In this document: positions 1-11,362 of the stretch, one piece after another
Position numbering within the stretch: the first letter of the stretch is position 1
Layout: the number at the start of each line of letters is the position of its first letter
Source of the DNA: Larix kaempferi
Lineage: Eukaryota > Streptophyta > Pinopsida > Pinales > Pinaceae
Reading direction: 5' to 3'
Assembly: GCA_027924585.1 (NCBI GenBank)
Contig: BSBM01000592.1
Location: forward strand, 1,612,001 to 1,676,000
DNA: 64,000 bases
The notes under the pieces: generated by a model
Told to the model about the DNA's origin: nothing
The model's database searches: none
Seen by the model: the letters and a program-made list of their open reading frames with translations, nothing else
Position numbers and translations under genes: made by a program

Positions 1-989
1 AAGGCCACCTGACAGAGGAGTTAAGCACAACATTGTTTTGGAGGTGGGTAATTCAACTATACAAATACCACCGTATAGAAACCCAAAAAGGTTTAGAGAT
101 GATATTGAGAAGACTATTCAAGAGCTCTTGGAATTGGGACTCATTAAACCAAGCTCTAGTCCCTATGCTTCTTTAGTTGTTTTGGTGAAGAAAAAGGATG
201 GAACCTTAAGGATGTGCATTGATTTTAGAGATCTAAACAAGAAGACAATTAAGAATAGATATCCCATCCCTAGAATAGATGAGCTCATGGATGATCTATT
301 TGGAGCAAATTTCTTCTCCAAAATTGATCTTAGATCTAGTTACCATCATATTCGAATGAAGGAGGAGGATGTGCAAGTAAAATGCTTCTAGATGTCACTA
401 TGGACATTTCGAATTTCTTGTCATGCCTTTTGGTTTGACAAATGCTCCAGCCACCTTCCAATCATGCATGAAAAAAATATTTTGCAAGCATCTCTGTAAG
501 TTTTTTTTGGTTTTCTTTGATCACATTTTGATTTACAGTAAGACATGGGAGGAACATTTGCACCATTTTGAAGTTGTATTGAAAATATTGAATGAACAAT
601 CTTTGTTTGCTAAGTTGTCTAAGTGTGAATTTGTGTTGAAAGAAGTTTTGTATCTTGGGAATATCATTGGTAAAGATGGAGTAAAGGTGCACTTGGAGAA
701 AATAAAGGCTATTCTTGAATGGCCATCACCCAAAAACATCATAGAATTGAGAGGCTTCATTGGAATATGCACTTACTATAGGAAGTTTGTGAAGGGGTTC
801 TACAAATTAACTACTCCACTTACTGATTTGACCAAGAAGGATGCTTTCAAATGTGATGAAGAGGCTGAAAATTCTTTCCAAATAATGAAAGAGGTAATGA
901 GTAGCTGTCTAGTACTTGCATTACCAAATTTTTCAAACCTTTTGTTTTGGAATGTGGTGCATCGAGAGAAGGAATATGGATTGTCCTGA
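1..989 (+). pseudogene. E1 chromovirus reverse transcriptase, broken
   Basis: This is the reverse transcriptase part of a Ty3/gypsy polyprotein; the upstream gag-protease lies outside the window. The frame from 38 shows the fingers/palm signature VLVKKKDGTLRMCIDFRDLN and continues to a TAG at 389. A second frame resumes at 423 with MPFGLTNAPATFQ, so there is a stop and a frameshift between the blocks. The catalytic box, normally [Y/F]xDD, reads FFDH: the second catalytic aspartate is histidine (codon 522-524). Established knowledge: the two Asp residues bind the catalytic metal, so this copy cannot be active. It is followed by RNase H and integrase in the usual gypsy order. Confidence 0.93.
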
Positions 990-1301
990 AGAAAATCAAC
1001 ACCCCATAGCTTTTGAGAGAAGAAAATTGCAGAAACATGAGAAGCTTTACTCCATATATGACAAAGAAATGTTATCCATCATGCATTCCTTGGCCAAGTT
1101 TAGACAATATATGGTGGGGAACAATTTTGTGGTCAAAACTGATCATAACAGGTTAAAGCACTTTCTCACACAAAAGGATCTCAATGAAAGGAAACACAAG
1201 TGGGTAATTAAGGTCCAAGATTTTGATTTGACATTAAATATGTACAAGGGAAGAATAATATTGTAGCAGATGCATTATCTAGGAGACCTTCATTTTCCCT
1301 T
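916..1301 (+). pseudogene. E1 RNase H domain, broken
   Basis: RNase H of the same chromovirus copy, needed to remove RNA from the RNA-DNA hybrid. Visible motifs are HPIAFERRKL, the YDKEMLSIMHSL helix with its conserved Glu, and VKTDHNRLKHFL, which carries the distal Asp of the family. The first catalytic Asp, expected just upstream in an LxxDAS motif, is lost in the damaged join around 950-985. The frame ends at a TAG at 1264-1266; the family's linker motif ADALSRR is readable in another frame at about 1268-1290, which shows a further frameshift. Domain order and orientation agree with the flanking RT and integrase. Confidence 0.88.
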
Positions 1302-2543
1302 ATGGACATTTCGAAAGATTGGAAAGATATGCTAATAGTTGACTTTGCCAAAGATAGTTTTGTTTGTGACGTGTTAGATGGGGTCGACAAAGGAGATGAT
1401 AGATACAAGATTTTGAATGGCCTGATCTACTATAAGGACTGCATATACTTGGTTCATGGTTCAAATCTAAAGCTAAATATTTTGAAGGAAGCTCATGATT
1501 CTCCTTTAGCAGGCCATCCTGGTTTCTTCAAAACATATAGGCAACTAAGGAAAAGGTTCTCTTGGAAAGGGCTGAAGGAAGATGTTCTAAAGTATGTGAA
1601 TGAATGCAATATATTCCAGCAAAACAAAGTTGAACACACACATCCTGCTGGTCTATTGCAACCATTGCTCATTCCAAAACAAAAATGGGAAAGTATCTCA
1701 ATGGATTTCATCACAGGTTTTCCCAAAGCTTTGGGTAAGGATTGTATTTATGTTGTGGTGAATAGACTCACCAAATTTGGTCATTTATTTGCTATTACAT
1801 CATTTTTTACTGCTTCACAAGTGGATGATCTATTCTTTAGATAAATTTTAAGATTGCATGGACTTCCCAAGAACATTGTGAGTGATAGAGATAGCAGATT
1901 TATGAGTGCCTTTTGGAAAGAACTTTTCAAGTTGGTGGGCACTCAATTGAATCCAAGCACAAGATATCACCATCAAACTGATGGCTAAATAGAAAGAGTG
2001 AACCAATGGTTGGAGGGGTACTTGAGGAACTATGTTGGTGAGAAGCAGAAAGCATGGGTTAAATGGCTACGCTTGGGTGAGTTTTGCTACAATACTATTT
2101 TCCATATGTCCATTGGCATGTCTCCTTTCAAATCAATTTATGGTTATGAAGAAATCACATTTGTTGAGCACATATTTGGTGATAGTAGAGCCCCAACAAA
2201 TAAGGATTGGGTGGAGGAAAGTCAATATATTTTGAAGCTTCGAAAAGGCAATTTGCAGGTTGCCCAAAATAAGCAAAAACAGTATGTGGATCAACATAGG
2301 GAAGAAAGAACTTTTCAAGTGAAGTATTTGGTTTATTTGAGGCTGTATCCATATAAACAAACCTCCTTGAAACGGGAAGGATTAGAAAAGCTCAAACCAA
2401 GGTATTATGGTCCATACAAGATAGTTCGAAAAGTTGGGGAGGTAGCTTTTGAGTTAGAACTTACAGAGGGTAGAAAAATCCACAATGTATTTCATGTCTC
2501 ATGCCTTAAGAAGGCTATTGGTTGGAAAATTTATATTTCATAA
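1302..2543 (+). pseudogene. E1 integrase, broken
   Basis: Integrase inserts the cDNA into host DNA. The N-terminal zinc-binding segment keeps both His residues (EAHDSPLAGHPG) and the first Cys, but the second Cys is Phe (CNIF), so the HHCC site is damaged. The catalytic core shows SMDFITGFP (first Asp), IVSDRDSRF (second Asp) and IERVNQ (Glu). A TAA at 1842-1844 and a TAA at 1986-1988 interrupt the core; the latter sits where the family has a Gln codon. The frame from 1998 to 2543 carries the C-terminal GPY/F module (RYYGPYKIVRKVG). Integrase identity is firm; activity is excluded. Confidence 0.92.
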
Positions 2544-2781
2544 AAACTCCCTCCATTAGATGAGGAAGGAAAACTCATACTTATTCTAGAAAAAAAATTT
2601 GAAGACAAGAGAAAGGAAATTGAGGAGCATAACCATAAGAGAATATTTGGTACAATGGAAATATTTTCCAAGTGAGGATGCCACATTGGAAGAGGAAATT
2701 TTTTTGCAACATCCTAATTTAGAATTGCTTGAGGGAAAGAAATCTTGGGTGGGGAGGACTGTAATTTCCCCATCCAAATAA
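2544..2781 (+). pseudogene. E1 chromodomain at polyprotein C-terminus
   Basis: The end of the polyprotein reads EYLVQWKYFPSEDATLEEE followed by LQHPNLELLEGK, the chromodomain pattern (aromatic W/Y cage region, then a C-terminal helix). It is reached after a frameshift near 2600. Chromodomains at the integrase C-terminus define chromoviruses and are thought to guide insertion to modified histones. The TAA stop lies within about 20 bp of the 3' LTR start, with a purine-rich tract (ggtggggaggac) between, so the coding region runs right up to the polypurine tract. The last codons overlap the LTR start. Confidence 0.85.
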
Positions 2782-4528
2782 ATCACTCGAAGGGAAAATT
2801 CCACCAATCTACTAGTTCCCTAGGTTGGGGTGGAAACATTTGGATTTGGAATAAGGAAGCTAATAAACCCAAAATGGACATTATCTTGACATAAATGTAT
2901 TAAGAGGGGCTAAATAAATATTTACAATAGGAAAATAAGGTGGCACTTGGTCATGAAGGCACATTGGTGGTGTGGGACCCACACAAACCAAGATTCCTCA
3001 TGCCACATGTCATCCTATTCTCACCCATTCGAATCCAAGGTGGATTCTAATGTTCTTGGGAGAGTTGGAAGGTCATTATACTTGGAATGACTCAATGAGG
3101 GTCGAATTGGAGTGGAAGAGTAAATCCCATGGAAGAGGAAGAGGCATCTTAGAGATATTGAGACACTTGGGCTAGATTCCCTAGCTTCTATGAAAACAAT
3201 GATGAAGATGCTATGACACTTATGACAAGGATCAAACATTTTTGCTGACATCTGACCAATATGATATGTTATGGATAAAAATAGCCTCCAAGAAGGTGCA
3301 CAAGGGAGTTATGGAAGCCAATAAGCTTCCCCATTCAAATTGAGTGAAGATGGAGACTAGGAATTGTTGGACAAGTGGCACACATTAGAATCTATTCCCA
3401 AATTGAGTTGGCATGAGTATTTTGGAAGGAATTCAAACCATGTAGGAATTGAGAAGTTTATAAAAGACAAGAACAAAAAATAATATGGGCTTTTGATCAT
3501 TTCTCGTTTTGCAAATTGGAGAGCATAGCTTGTCCATGCTAGTGGAGTGTTTACTCTACTTGCCTTAGTACCAATTTTGAGGGTGCAAGGTTCCCATCCT
3601 AATTGGAAATTGGAGAGGCCATTCATACCTTTAATTTGGAGTTAAAATGGATTAATTTGATGTAGTTTTAAGCTACATGGCTGCTCGTTATCTTATCTTC
3701 TTCAACTTCCTTCCACCTCTCTCTCACATTTCTCTTCATATTCTTGCTCTTGGAGGAAGGGCGCACTTGGTGAGATGATGATCACTTTGGGGGAGTCCAT
3801 GAGGCACCATTTATTTTTAATATGATATATTTACTCTATATTTGATGCTCATAAGAACCTCAGGTCGAAACTCCAAGTGAAACTATGTAAAAATGCCAAA
3901 CTATGTATGAATGGTGCCATTTTCCCCTATATCTTGTTGTGAGAGCTTGAAGTTGCTTAGTTCGATTTGTTTCAGTCAATATATGTGATTTTATTGATGT
4001 ATGGAGAGCCATTAATTTACTGAAGCATACACATTATGCAATTCATTGGAACCATTATCTCAAATTTCATAGCAAGTTGTGGAGTTTTTCTATCATTTCC
4101 CCCTATGTGAAAACATGTTTACAAACCTATGATTTATGGGAGTTGCAAAAGCCTTTAGGATCTGATTAATGATGCATTTGGGTTCTCATTGAAGTCATAT
4201 AACTATTCCATTTCTCTGTTCTAAAATTTGGGAGGGTCGTACTGCATTTGGGAATGCATTAGTGACCTCTACCCTTGGGGGTTTGAACCTCGAAATTGCT
4301 AGTAAAATTCCCTAATTTCTCCTGATTGTAAATGAATGTTGCAGAAGTTGTTTGAGAGTGTCCAATAATCCATAATATTCATTTTTATGTATTAATACCT
4401 TTCAAACACCTTCAGACCCAATTTGGAAGCATTTGGAAGCATTTGAGTCTTCACTAGTCTAAGGGTCGAATTGGCCAAAGTTTGCAATTTTTTCCAATTT
4501 TTCCAATTTTATAAAAAGGGACACTACA
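2760..4528 (+). repeat. E1 3' LTR
   Basis: Starts with TGTAATTTCCCC directly after the polypurine tract and ends ACACTACA before copia sequence resumes, so both TG and CA termini are present. Length is about 1.77 kb. Long blocks resemble the LTRs of E2, for example around 3121-3240 against 13411-13530, which places E1 and E2 in related families. A TATAAAA box at 3459-3465 is a plausible core promoter and is at the equivalent place in both E2 LTRs. Several short ORFs inside it are not supported as genes. Confidence 0.85.
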
Positions 4529-5479
4529 AATTTGAATTATTTTCTTGGCCTCCAAGTATTTTGAACGAAAGAAATAATATTTACTTCTCAGTTTAGGTAT
4601 GCCCGTGACCTTCTTTGTCTCTTTCTCATGGATGATTGTAAACCAACCCCATATCCATTCCCTTCCGGAGCCAAATTTTCTTCCACTTTCACTTCACTCG
4701 AAGTGGATGCCACCTTGTATCATCAATGCATTGGTAGTCTCTTATAATTAACTCATACCCACGCTAATATTTCCTTTGTTTTTGGTCTTATTTCCCACTA
4801 TATGTAAACACTGCATGGAATCCATTGAAAAGCAACAAAAAGGATACTTCGATATATTCAGGGTACAATTCAGTTCATGTTGACTCATTATAGTTTAGGG
4901 GGGAATCCTTTGTTGGTTGGTTTCACTAATTCAGATTGGGTTGGTGATATTGATGATCGGAAGTCTACTGCAAGTTATGTTTTCAGTCTTGCTTTTGGGC
5001 CTGCTACTTGGGCTTGTAAGAAACAACAAGCTCTTGCTCCTTCTTCAACAGAAGCAAAGTTTCAAGCTGCAATTAATGCCAATCAGGAAGCTAATTTGTG
5101 GCTTTGGAAAATCCTTTTAGATTTTGTATTCGAGCAACATAATCTGACTACCCTTTGGTTTGACAATTAGAGTACCATCATGCTTTCCAAAGATCCAGTT
5201 CAACATTAGCGTAGCAAACACATTGAGATACAAATGCACTTCATCAAAAAGCTTGTTCATTGTTGTATTCTCTAAGTATTATTTTTCCCTACAAACAATC
5301 AAGTTGTAGACATATTCAAAAAGTATCTTACAAAAGTGAAGTTTTCTAAAATTCAATCTATGTTAGGTGTTCATGAATTTATCGTTAAGGGGGGGTAGGA
5401 TCTAATGCCTCCTTCCTTCTCTTGTAGTGTCAATTTTTTAAATCCTTAAATCATATCCCAAGTTGTTCTTAAGGGGGAA
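4529..5479 (+). pseudogene. Ty1/copia RT-RNase H tail, broken
   Basis: Immediately after the E1 LTR the sequence reads as the end of a copia RT (YFLGLQVF, then YARDLL, then YHQCIGSLL) and continues into copia RNase H from 4877: NSDWVGDIDDRKSTASYVF, SSTEAKFQAA and LWFDN, with RSKHIEIQMHFIKK after a stop. These are signature motifs of Ty1/copia RNase H. Frameshifts and stops occur near 4560, 4750, 4800, 5168 and 5207, so it is dead. A purine run at 5389-5396 and an aaggggga tract next to the LTR are typical polypurine positions. The missing front half should lie left of the window, because E1 is inserted in this gene. Confidence 0.88.
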
Positions 5480-5941
5480 TGTTAGGATATTTAGACACTT
5501 AGGAGTTATTTAAGATAAAATTATCATAATATATCCATTAGGTAAAGTGTGTTTCTTTAGTATGCATTAGTACACATTTGTATATATGTAATTCGGTGTT
5601 CACGATATGTTCTTTACATAAAGTGATATGACGGTTCATCTTCTCCTCAATCTTAATGACCATTGATCTATGGCTTAGCACCCGATTGGTTCATGATATC
5701 TATTTAAAGAGCATGGAGGGTCATTTTCTAGTTGATCGATTATAATAAGCTCATTTGTAATAGTCTTTTTTTTGCATAATTAAATTTCCTCAAGTAGCTA
5801 TTTGGATGGGGTCATGGAGTGTTTCCCTCTTCGAGGGTTTAAACCACGTAAAAATATTGGTGTGTTGATGCGTGATTTGTTTTTGTGAGTGGCTACTCAA
5901 TATGTTTGATCTTTTGGAAGTATCTTGTGATAGTTGAACAA
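5480..5941 (+). repeat. Copia 3' LTR (end approximate)
   Basis: Begins TGTTAGGATATTTAG after the aaggggga polypurine tract, a common start for copia LTRs. A copia-like terminal block (CTTCGAGGGTTTAAACCACG) lies near 5836. The right boundary is a guess at an AACA terminus; the second LTR copy that would fix it is not in the window. Confidence 0.6.
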
Positions 5942-6354
5942 TGACATACCCAATTAATTGAGCTTTTCATACATTTGATTTTTAATTTAACTCCATAGTT
6001 AAACTTTCCATGTATAATTAATCCTTTCACACATTAAACATTTTTTCATGTATTTTCCTCCACTTTAAGCTTGTAGTGACTTTTCTTAGCTCGTAATTAG
6101 AAACCTAATTATTTTGGTTTCTTATTTAGGGCCTCATAAGTAAACATTCACAACTTTCTTTGAGGAAATTAGTGGTTAGGCCATGAAACAATGTTTCTCT
6201 TTATTGCTTCAACTCAATATTCATGATGAGGGAAGACTTAGTATACACTTCTGTCCTTCGTTATTAAAGGTGTTAAATACTTTTGTAACAATTATTTTAT
6301 ATTAATGACCTTCTCCTAATGAGGGAAAAAATGTGAAATATCGACGAAGCTCCA
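5942..6354. other. No gene recognised
   Basis: AT-rich sequence between the copia LTR and the degraded E7 protease. I see no coding signature, LTR pair or structural repeat here. It may be flanking DNA or unrecognised remains of the 3' half of E7. Confidence 0.5.
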
Positions 6355-6750
6355 ACTTTGATTGCATAAAACCAACTATTCCCAAGTAGGAGGTTATAAT
6401 CCAATGGAGAATCAACCACTTCAATTTCAAGAAAAATATTTTTCCATACTAACTCAATGGGAAAAGGGATGGGAATTCCTTGAGGGTTAAAAATTATGGT
6501 TGTTGAATGCTTTCAAAGTGGTATTGGATTGTGCTAATGCTAGAGATATAATGGTTCAATAGTAGAAAATGGACAAAAAACATGTAGAGGATCCTTCATT
6601 AATGACTATGTGAAAGATGATTTTCCTATGTATGACAACTTGTATTTGAAAATTGATTTGTTGGGATATCCTGGGTTGGATATTGCCCATATCAAAAGCG
6701 ACCAAACTCAATTCTGAGAGATCAATCCCAAAAATTGATGACAATGGGAA
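6355..6750 (-). pseudogene. E7 retroviral-type aspartic protease remnant
   Basis: Reading leftwards, AFDMGNIQPRISQQINFQIQ is followed by VINEGSSTC, which lines up with E3's AFDLDQSEPRLPSSLAFQVT and IIDEGASTC. The active-site Asp is Asn here (codon 6598-6600). Further left, 6370-6410 matches the E3 block around 30487-30540 that encodes the 'LLLGRSYMYAM' stretch, though its frame is broken. Protease would cleave the polyprotein; this copy is inactive and ends here, with pol missing. Confidence 0.75.
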
Positions 6751-9205
6751 TTTACATTGTGTAGGACAACTTTACAACACTTAAAGAGCATACATAGCAC
6801 AAAGGGATTAAGACAAATCTTTCACAATATTCTAATTGTGGGAGGATCAGGCATTAGGGTCATGTGTTTCTCTGCGATAGACACCCTTGGGGAGGAAAAA
6901 CATTATGTCAAGAATGGGATTCTCCATTTGAAGAGGACCATTATGTTGGGAAGGATAAGAAAAATCATTTTCAAGAGGATTTTCTTCCATAATTCCTTAT
7001 TAACAAGTACGTATGGAAAAATCTATAGTATCCTAAAAATGAAATACATTTGAAGACCCCTCCCCTTGTGGAGGGATGGGATTTTTGACAACCATTTGTT
7101 GAGGAGGGAAAGGATTGCTTAAAACATTGGGTTTTGAGGTTGTGTCCCTTTGGGAAATGAACCCATTGACTTCTTTCAGATGAGGACAATTATGGGTCAT
7201 GTGATCACCACCATAGATCTTACAAGGAAATTTCAGCTTCCTTTCCTTCTTATTTCCCCCAACATCTGATTTGGGAGTATGCATAGAGTCTTTCTCAGTC
7301 AAAGAGTTTTTTTTTCTATTCTTCTTCTTCTTTCCTTTGAATTTTTGTGGCTTCATTGATTGATTTGAATTCACTTTGGAGGTATGAATAGAGACAGGAG
7401 TTGATTTGGCAATGGGTGCAATAGTGGTGGGAGTGTTGGCAAAGTAAAGCTTACTAAGTTTCCCACTTAACTATCCCACAGAAGCAATGGAAACAATGCC
7501 ATTGACATGTATTCCTAGTGTAGGTCTTAATGGATCATTCTATGGTCGAGGACAATGTAGAATAATATCGTATAATGTGCCATACTGAGAATAAATCAAA
7601 TCTAAGTGTTGAGCATGATGAATATATTTCTCTTTAGTTATGGCCCCGACTGTAGCAACATCGTGAGCAATGGGAGGTGATAGGTATTTCGTGAACCAAT
7701 ATGATAATAATTGTTATGTAATAGTGGATTTAACAAGCCTCTATCTCCACCTCCATTCATGGATATGACTAGATATGGGTGGCAGTACTATGGCGTAATG
7801 TTGTTAGAATATTTATTCCAATTTCATACCAGATAGGTAATTGGAAATGTATTAAGAATTCCATTTCTAGAGCACTAAACATGGTGTATGAAGCACTAGG
7901 AAACTCAATGTACCATTTTGAAGTTCTTCCAGTTAGGATCCATGGGAAAAGCCATATCAATATCATCCATCATGTAGTTAGAAACACACCGTATATGATA
8001 TGTAGTAACATGTGTAGACATGTCTTCTCTCAATTTACCATCAAAATTTGGTATGGAAGATGACACTTTGAGGGGAATGGGTGACCATAATGGTTTATTC
8101 ATAATGTTAAAATTCCTTAACTTAGAAAAAGTCAAAAAATCTAATGTCTCCAGAAAATGCTACTACATATTGGCAAACAGATTTTGTGTTAAAGGAAATT
8201 AAGCGTTGATATTAGATGAGCTGTAAGGTCCTCCCATGTATGGGCCTCAAGCAGTATATGAGGTTCCAAAGGCAAGAATGCCCCTAAGGAAATAAATGCC
8301 CCTAAAAAACCTATTTCCCCTAGGGACATAGGTTCCCCCAGGGACATAGGTTCCCCCAGTGGGTTGGTAATTTCTAGTGAAATATTGAATCCCAAGGATA
8401 TGGTTTCCCCAAGGTTAGGGACTACCCTCAGGGTATGGAACACCCCTAAAAAAATCACGACTTCTAGGATAAGGGAATCCACCTGAAGCATTATGTGTAT
8501 CCCTAGGAAAAGGAAAACTACCAGAAACATGGTAGACATAACTTTAATTGAGGTGTTCCAATCAAAATGGAATCCATCATTAGGAATGACCGAGCTACTA
8601 GAAGTTATACCAGAAGTAGAAGGAAAACCACCTCCTGCATGAAAACTAGGTTGTTTCCCACCAGGAAATATAAAGGTAGATGTGGGTGGTTGCATTGAGG
8701 AAATTGTTTGTCTAATGTTGGATTGAACCATAGGTGGGAATGATGACATTGATGGAATTCCCCAAAGGAAGGATGTGGATGTAATATACATGGTCTTTGA
8801 ATTATTTGACCCACTAATAGAATGTGAGGGATGATTCGCTATGGTCCCTCCCAAAGTATCAAGTAAATATGAGATAGGTTGACTTGTAGAATATGATGCA
8901 CTAATGATTGACGTGGTGACAAAATGGATAAATAGTGAAAAAGAAGCACTAGTAACCACATTCACTTGTATGAGTATGTGTTCAAAAGGGTCGATTAAAG
9001 GAAGATTGACGTGTGGTACAAAACCTTTGTTCACCACTTAAACCTCTACTTGCTCAACTAGTACCAAGTCATTTTTAGAATTAATGGTTTCTTTACCCTT
9101 TGTAGAAGTGGTGACCCATCATCTAATGAGTGGTGGTTCTTAGTCAATAGGATAAAGACCATGAATTTGCATATACCGGTGATTTGGTAGATTGGCCATG
9201 GTGAC
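6751..9205 (-). pseudogene. E7 gag remnant of a Tat-type gypsy element
   Basis: From right to left: a start-like ATG near 9200 (MANLPNHRYMQIHGLYPID, then a stop); a long low-complexity frame 9037-8189; a gag-core piece at 8135-7905 (IPNFDGKLREDM); a second at 7966-7769 (SKWYIEFPSASYTMF and RHSTATHI); and a zinc-knuckle region at 7374-7033 (FPCKIYGGDHMTHNC). E3 has matching blocks in the same order (IPKFEGKAGEDP, AKWYIEQP, QNTATHI). The knuckle's second Cys is Tyr. The part near 8270-8470 contains short in-frame repeats (SLGEPM), including an 18-bp unit repeated twice near 8322-8358. Many stops and frameshifts show old decay. Confidence 0.78.
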
Positions 9206-11130
9206 TTAATAGATTCCAACAAAATAAAAATAAAAACCTATGGAAAACTATACACAAAACAAATAACAAACCTTTAACCAAAACTAGGATATTAACATGC
9301 AAACCAATGGATCAAAGGAATATTCCATAAGTGAGGCATCAATTCGCCAACAAAGAGGTGAGATATAGTTATAGTAACCACTCATGGCCTAACATCCAAG
9401 ATACAAGTACCCTCTAGGGGATAGGTACCCTCCAAGGTAGTGGACGAAGATGATTATGCATCTGCCTCAAGTACCACAAGCAGTTATCAATTTCAATCAC
9501 CTATGTAGATACCTAGGAACAACAAATATGTTTACCACATCATGAAAAAAGGATCAAGTAGAACAATCGTAAGTTAAGACTACATGTATGGGCGAGGAAT
9601 GCAGGATATAAGTCCTCGACCAGAAGGTTTATAGAGAGAGGTGTCAACCTGAGGACTTGGCACTCTTCCAAAACCCCTATACATGTGATATCCCCACCAA
9701 ACAAGAAGAGAGGGATATCTCTTCCACTTGCTTGGACTAACCTCATCCTTCACTTCTGTGTGAGAGGAGATTTCCTAGAAAATTCCCTTCATTACTAATG
9801 GATTTTACACTCTTTAGTGACTCTAGTTGTGTTTTCATGGTCATGAAGAGCTTCCTCTCCAATCCTATTCCAAGGCCCGAGATCCTAATCTACTGTTGAA
9901 TTTCTATCAAAGAAAAAAATGTCTACTTAGTTTTAATTAGTGTTCATTTTATGGTTGTTGATTACTCAAAAGGGGAAATGAAGTGAAATTGATGATGTTT
10001 TGACTTTTCTTGACTCTCAAAAGAAAGAATGAAAAGCTTGCAAATGCAATTTTTCCTTTGATGAATACCTTTCAAAGAAAAGGGAAGATAGATTTCCTTT
10101 TCACAATGCAATTTTAATCCAATCAAATACTTCCAATGGATATTCGAGACAAACAATCCTTTTAAAATGATCTCACTAAAACAATGGAATCCAAACAATG
10201 CTTAAAAAACCAAAAACCCAAACCCTGAAACATGAAAATGCATTAGTTTCATTCTTTTCTTTTCTCACTAACATGAATTAATGAATATGAAAGAAATAAT
10301 TATGCCAAGTAGACTCTCAAACAAAAGAAACATGGCTAGAAATAGAAGCAAAGGTCATTCTTCACTTATACCACTATGTTGCATGTGTTGATGTCTCAAC
10401 ATCGACATGATTCCAAAGTTTTGGAACACAATGTCGAAAGAAATCATATTTAAAAATTTCTCTATACCATTCCATCTAAATCGTGAAGTTAAACATGAAT
10501 TCCTCTTCCGATCCATACTTAATTCCACAATATACGTTGTCATTTGGCCTTCATGCATCTTGTGGGAATTTTTTTTCATGTGTGCCTTGTTGGTAAAAGA
10601 AAGTCAAATTTTCCAATCCATTGGTTCTTCTCATTCATGTTGTCATGCTATTCTTTATATATGATTGAGTCAAGGGAAAGTCCTTCATCATTCTCTTATT
10701 GCATTTCATCAAATCCATCACAGTTTGACCCCACATCACACTTCATAAATTTCATCATGTTAACGTCATGTAAGTCCAGTTGGTCAATTTTCACCAATCA
10801 ATTTTGGTCAAGTGTTCTATTAATAAATTTTCCAGTTTCCATTACCTTGCATTCCAAAAAGTAAACCCCCCCCCTCCAATGTTTGCAATTGTAATCCTTT
10901 TTATTGATGTTTAAAAAAAACTTCATTTTTTAAAGCTTCATGTTACTATTTTATCATTTATTACCATCTCCCAAATGAAATACAAAAAATTCCCAAAATT
11001 AAATAGAAGGCCCTTCCCTTTTTTCATTGACCCTCACCTTGTTAAAACCTTTCCTTAAAATTCCCATTAATAAAAAAATGATCTCTTACAAGGCTAAGCA
11101 CTTCATTATTATTCAGTAAAAAAACCTTCC
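9206..11130. other. Non-coding: E7 leader region and flank
   Basis: No coding signature on either strand; the short ORFs here have no recognisable motif. The right neighbour of the E7 gag start should be its leader and 5' LTR, but no second LTR copy exists in the window to define them. A candidate primer-binding-like word, CGCCAACAAAGAGG (about 9351-9364, read on the - strand), is weak. A folded block at 9582-9686 is listed separately. Confidence 0.5.
9582..9686. other. Candidate three-helix fold in E7 leader
   Basis: Three nested complementary pairs are visible: ACATGTAT (9582-9589) with ATACATGT (9679-9686); CGAGGA (9593-9598) with TCCTCG (9613-9618); and GTGTCA (9641-9646) with TGGCAC (9658-9663, one G-U type pair). 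Together they form an outer stem enclosing two hairpins. Only one copy is available, so there is no covariation support. Confidence 0.35.
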
Positions 11131-11362
11131 TATTGAGGGTACCACTTAGGCTTCCCTAAGTCATCATATTAATGTAGTTATGCCTAATGAATGAGCAGTT
11201 GGAGTGGGTGTAAGCGCTCTAACCTCACCTCTAATGTATAACTAAGCCATTTATGAATGAATGCAGCAGTTGAACGTTCGATCCATATCTTCCTTCTTGA
11301 TGATTTATCTAAGTGTACTTTTGTTTTCTGCTTGAGTGCATGTGTTCTTGGTGACCAAAACA
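11131..11362 (+). repeat. 5' LTR of small LTR element (232 bp)
   Basis: Matches 21191-21422 over its whole length; both copies are 232 bp. The shared start is T[A/G]TTGAGGG followed by CCACTTAGGCTTCCCTAAG, and the shared end is AACA. The first dinucleotide is TA here and TG in the other copy. Together the two copies bracket E2 and about 2.7 kb of the host element's own interior. Confidence 0.82.

Noticed and set aside
9351-9364. Primer-binding site for E7
   Set aside because: Only a loose TGGCG-type match, with no LTR pair to define the boundary; mentioned as weak in the region description only.
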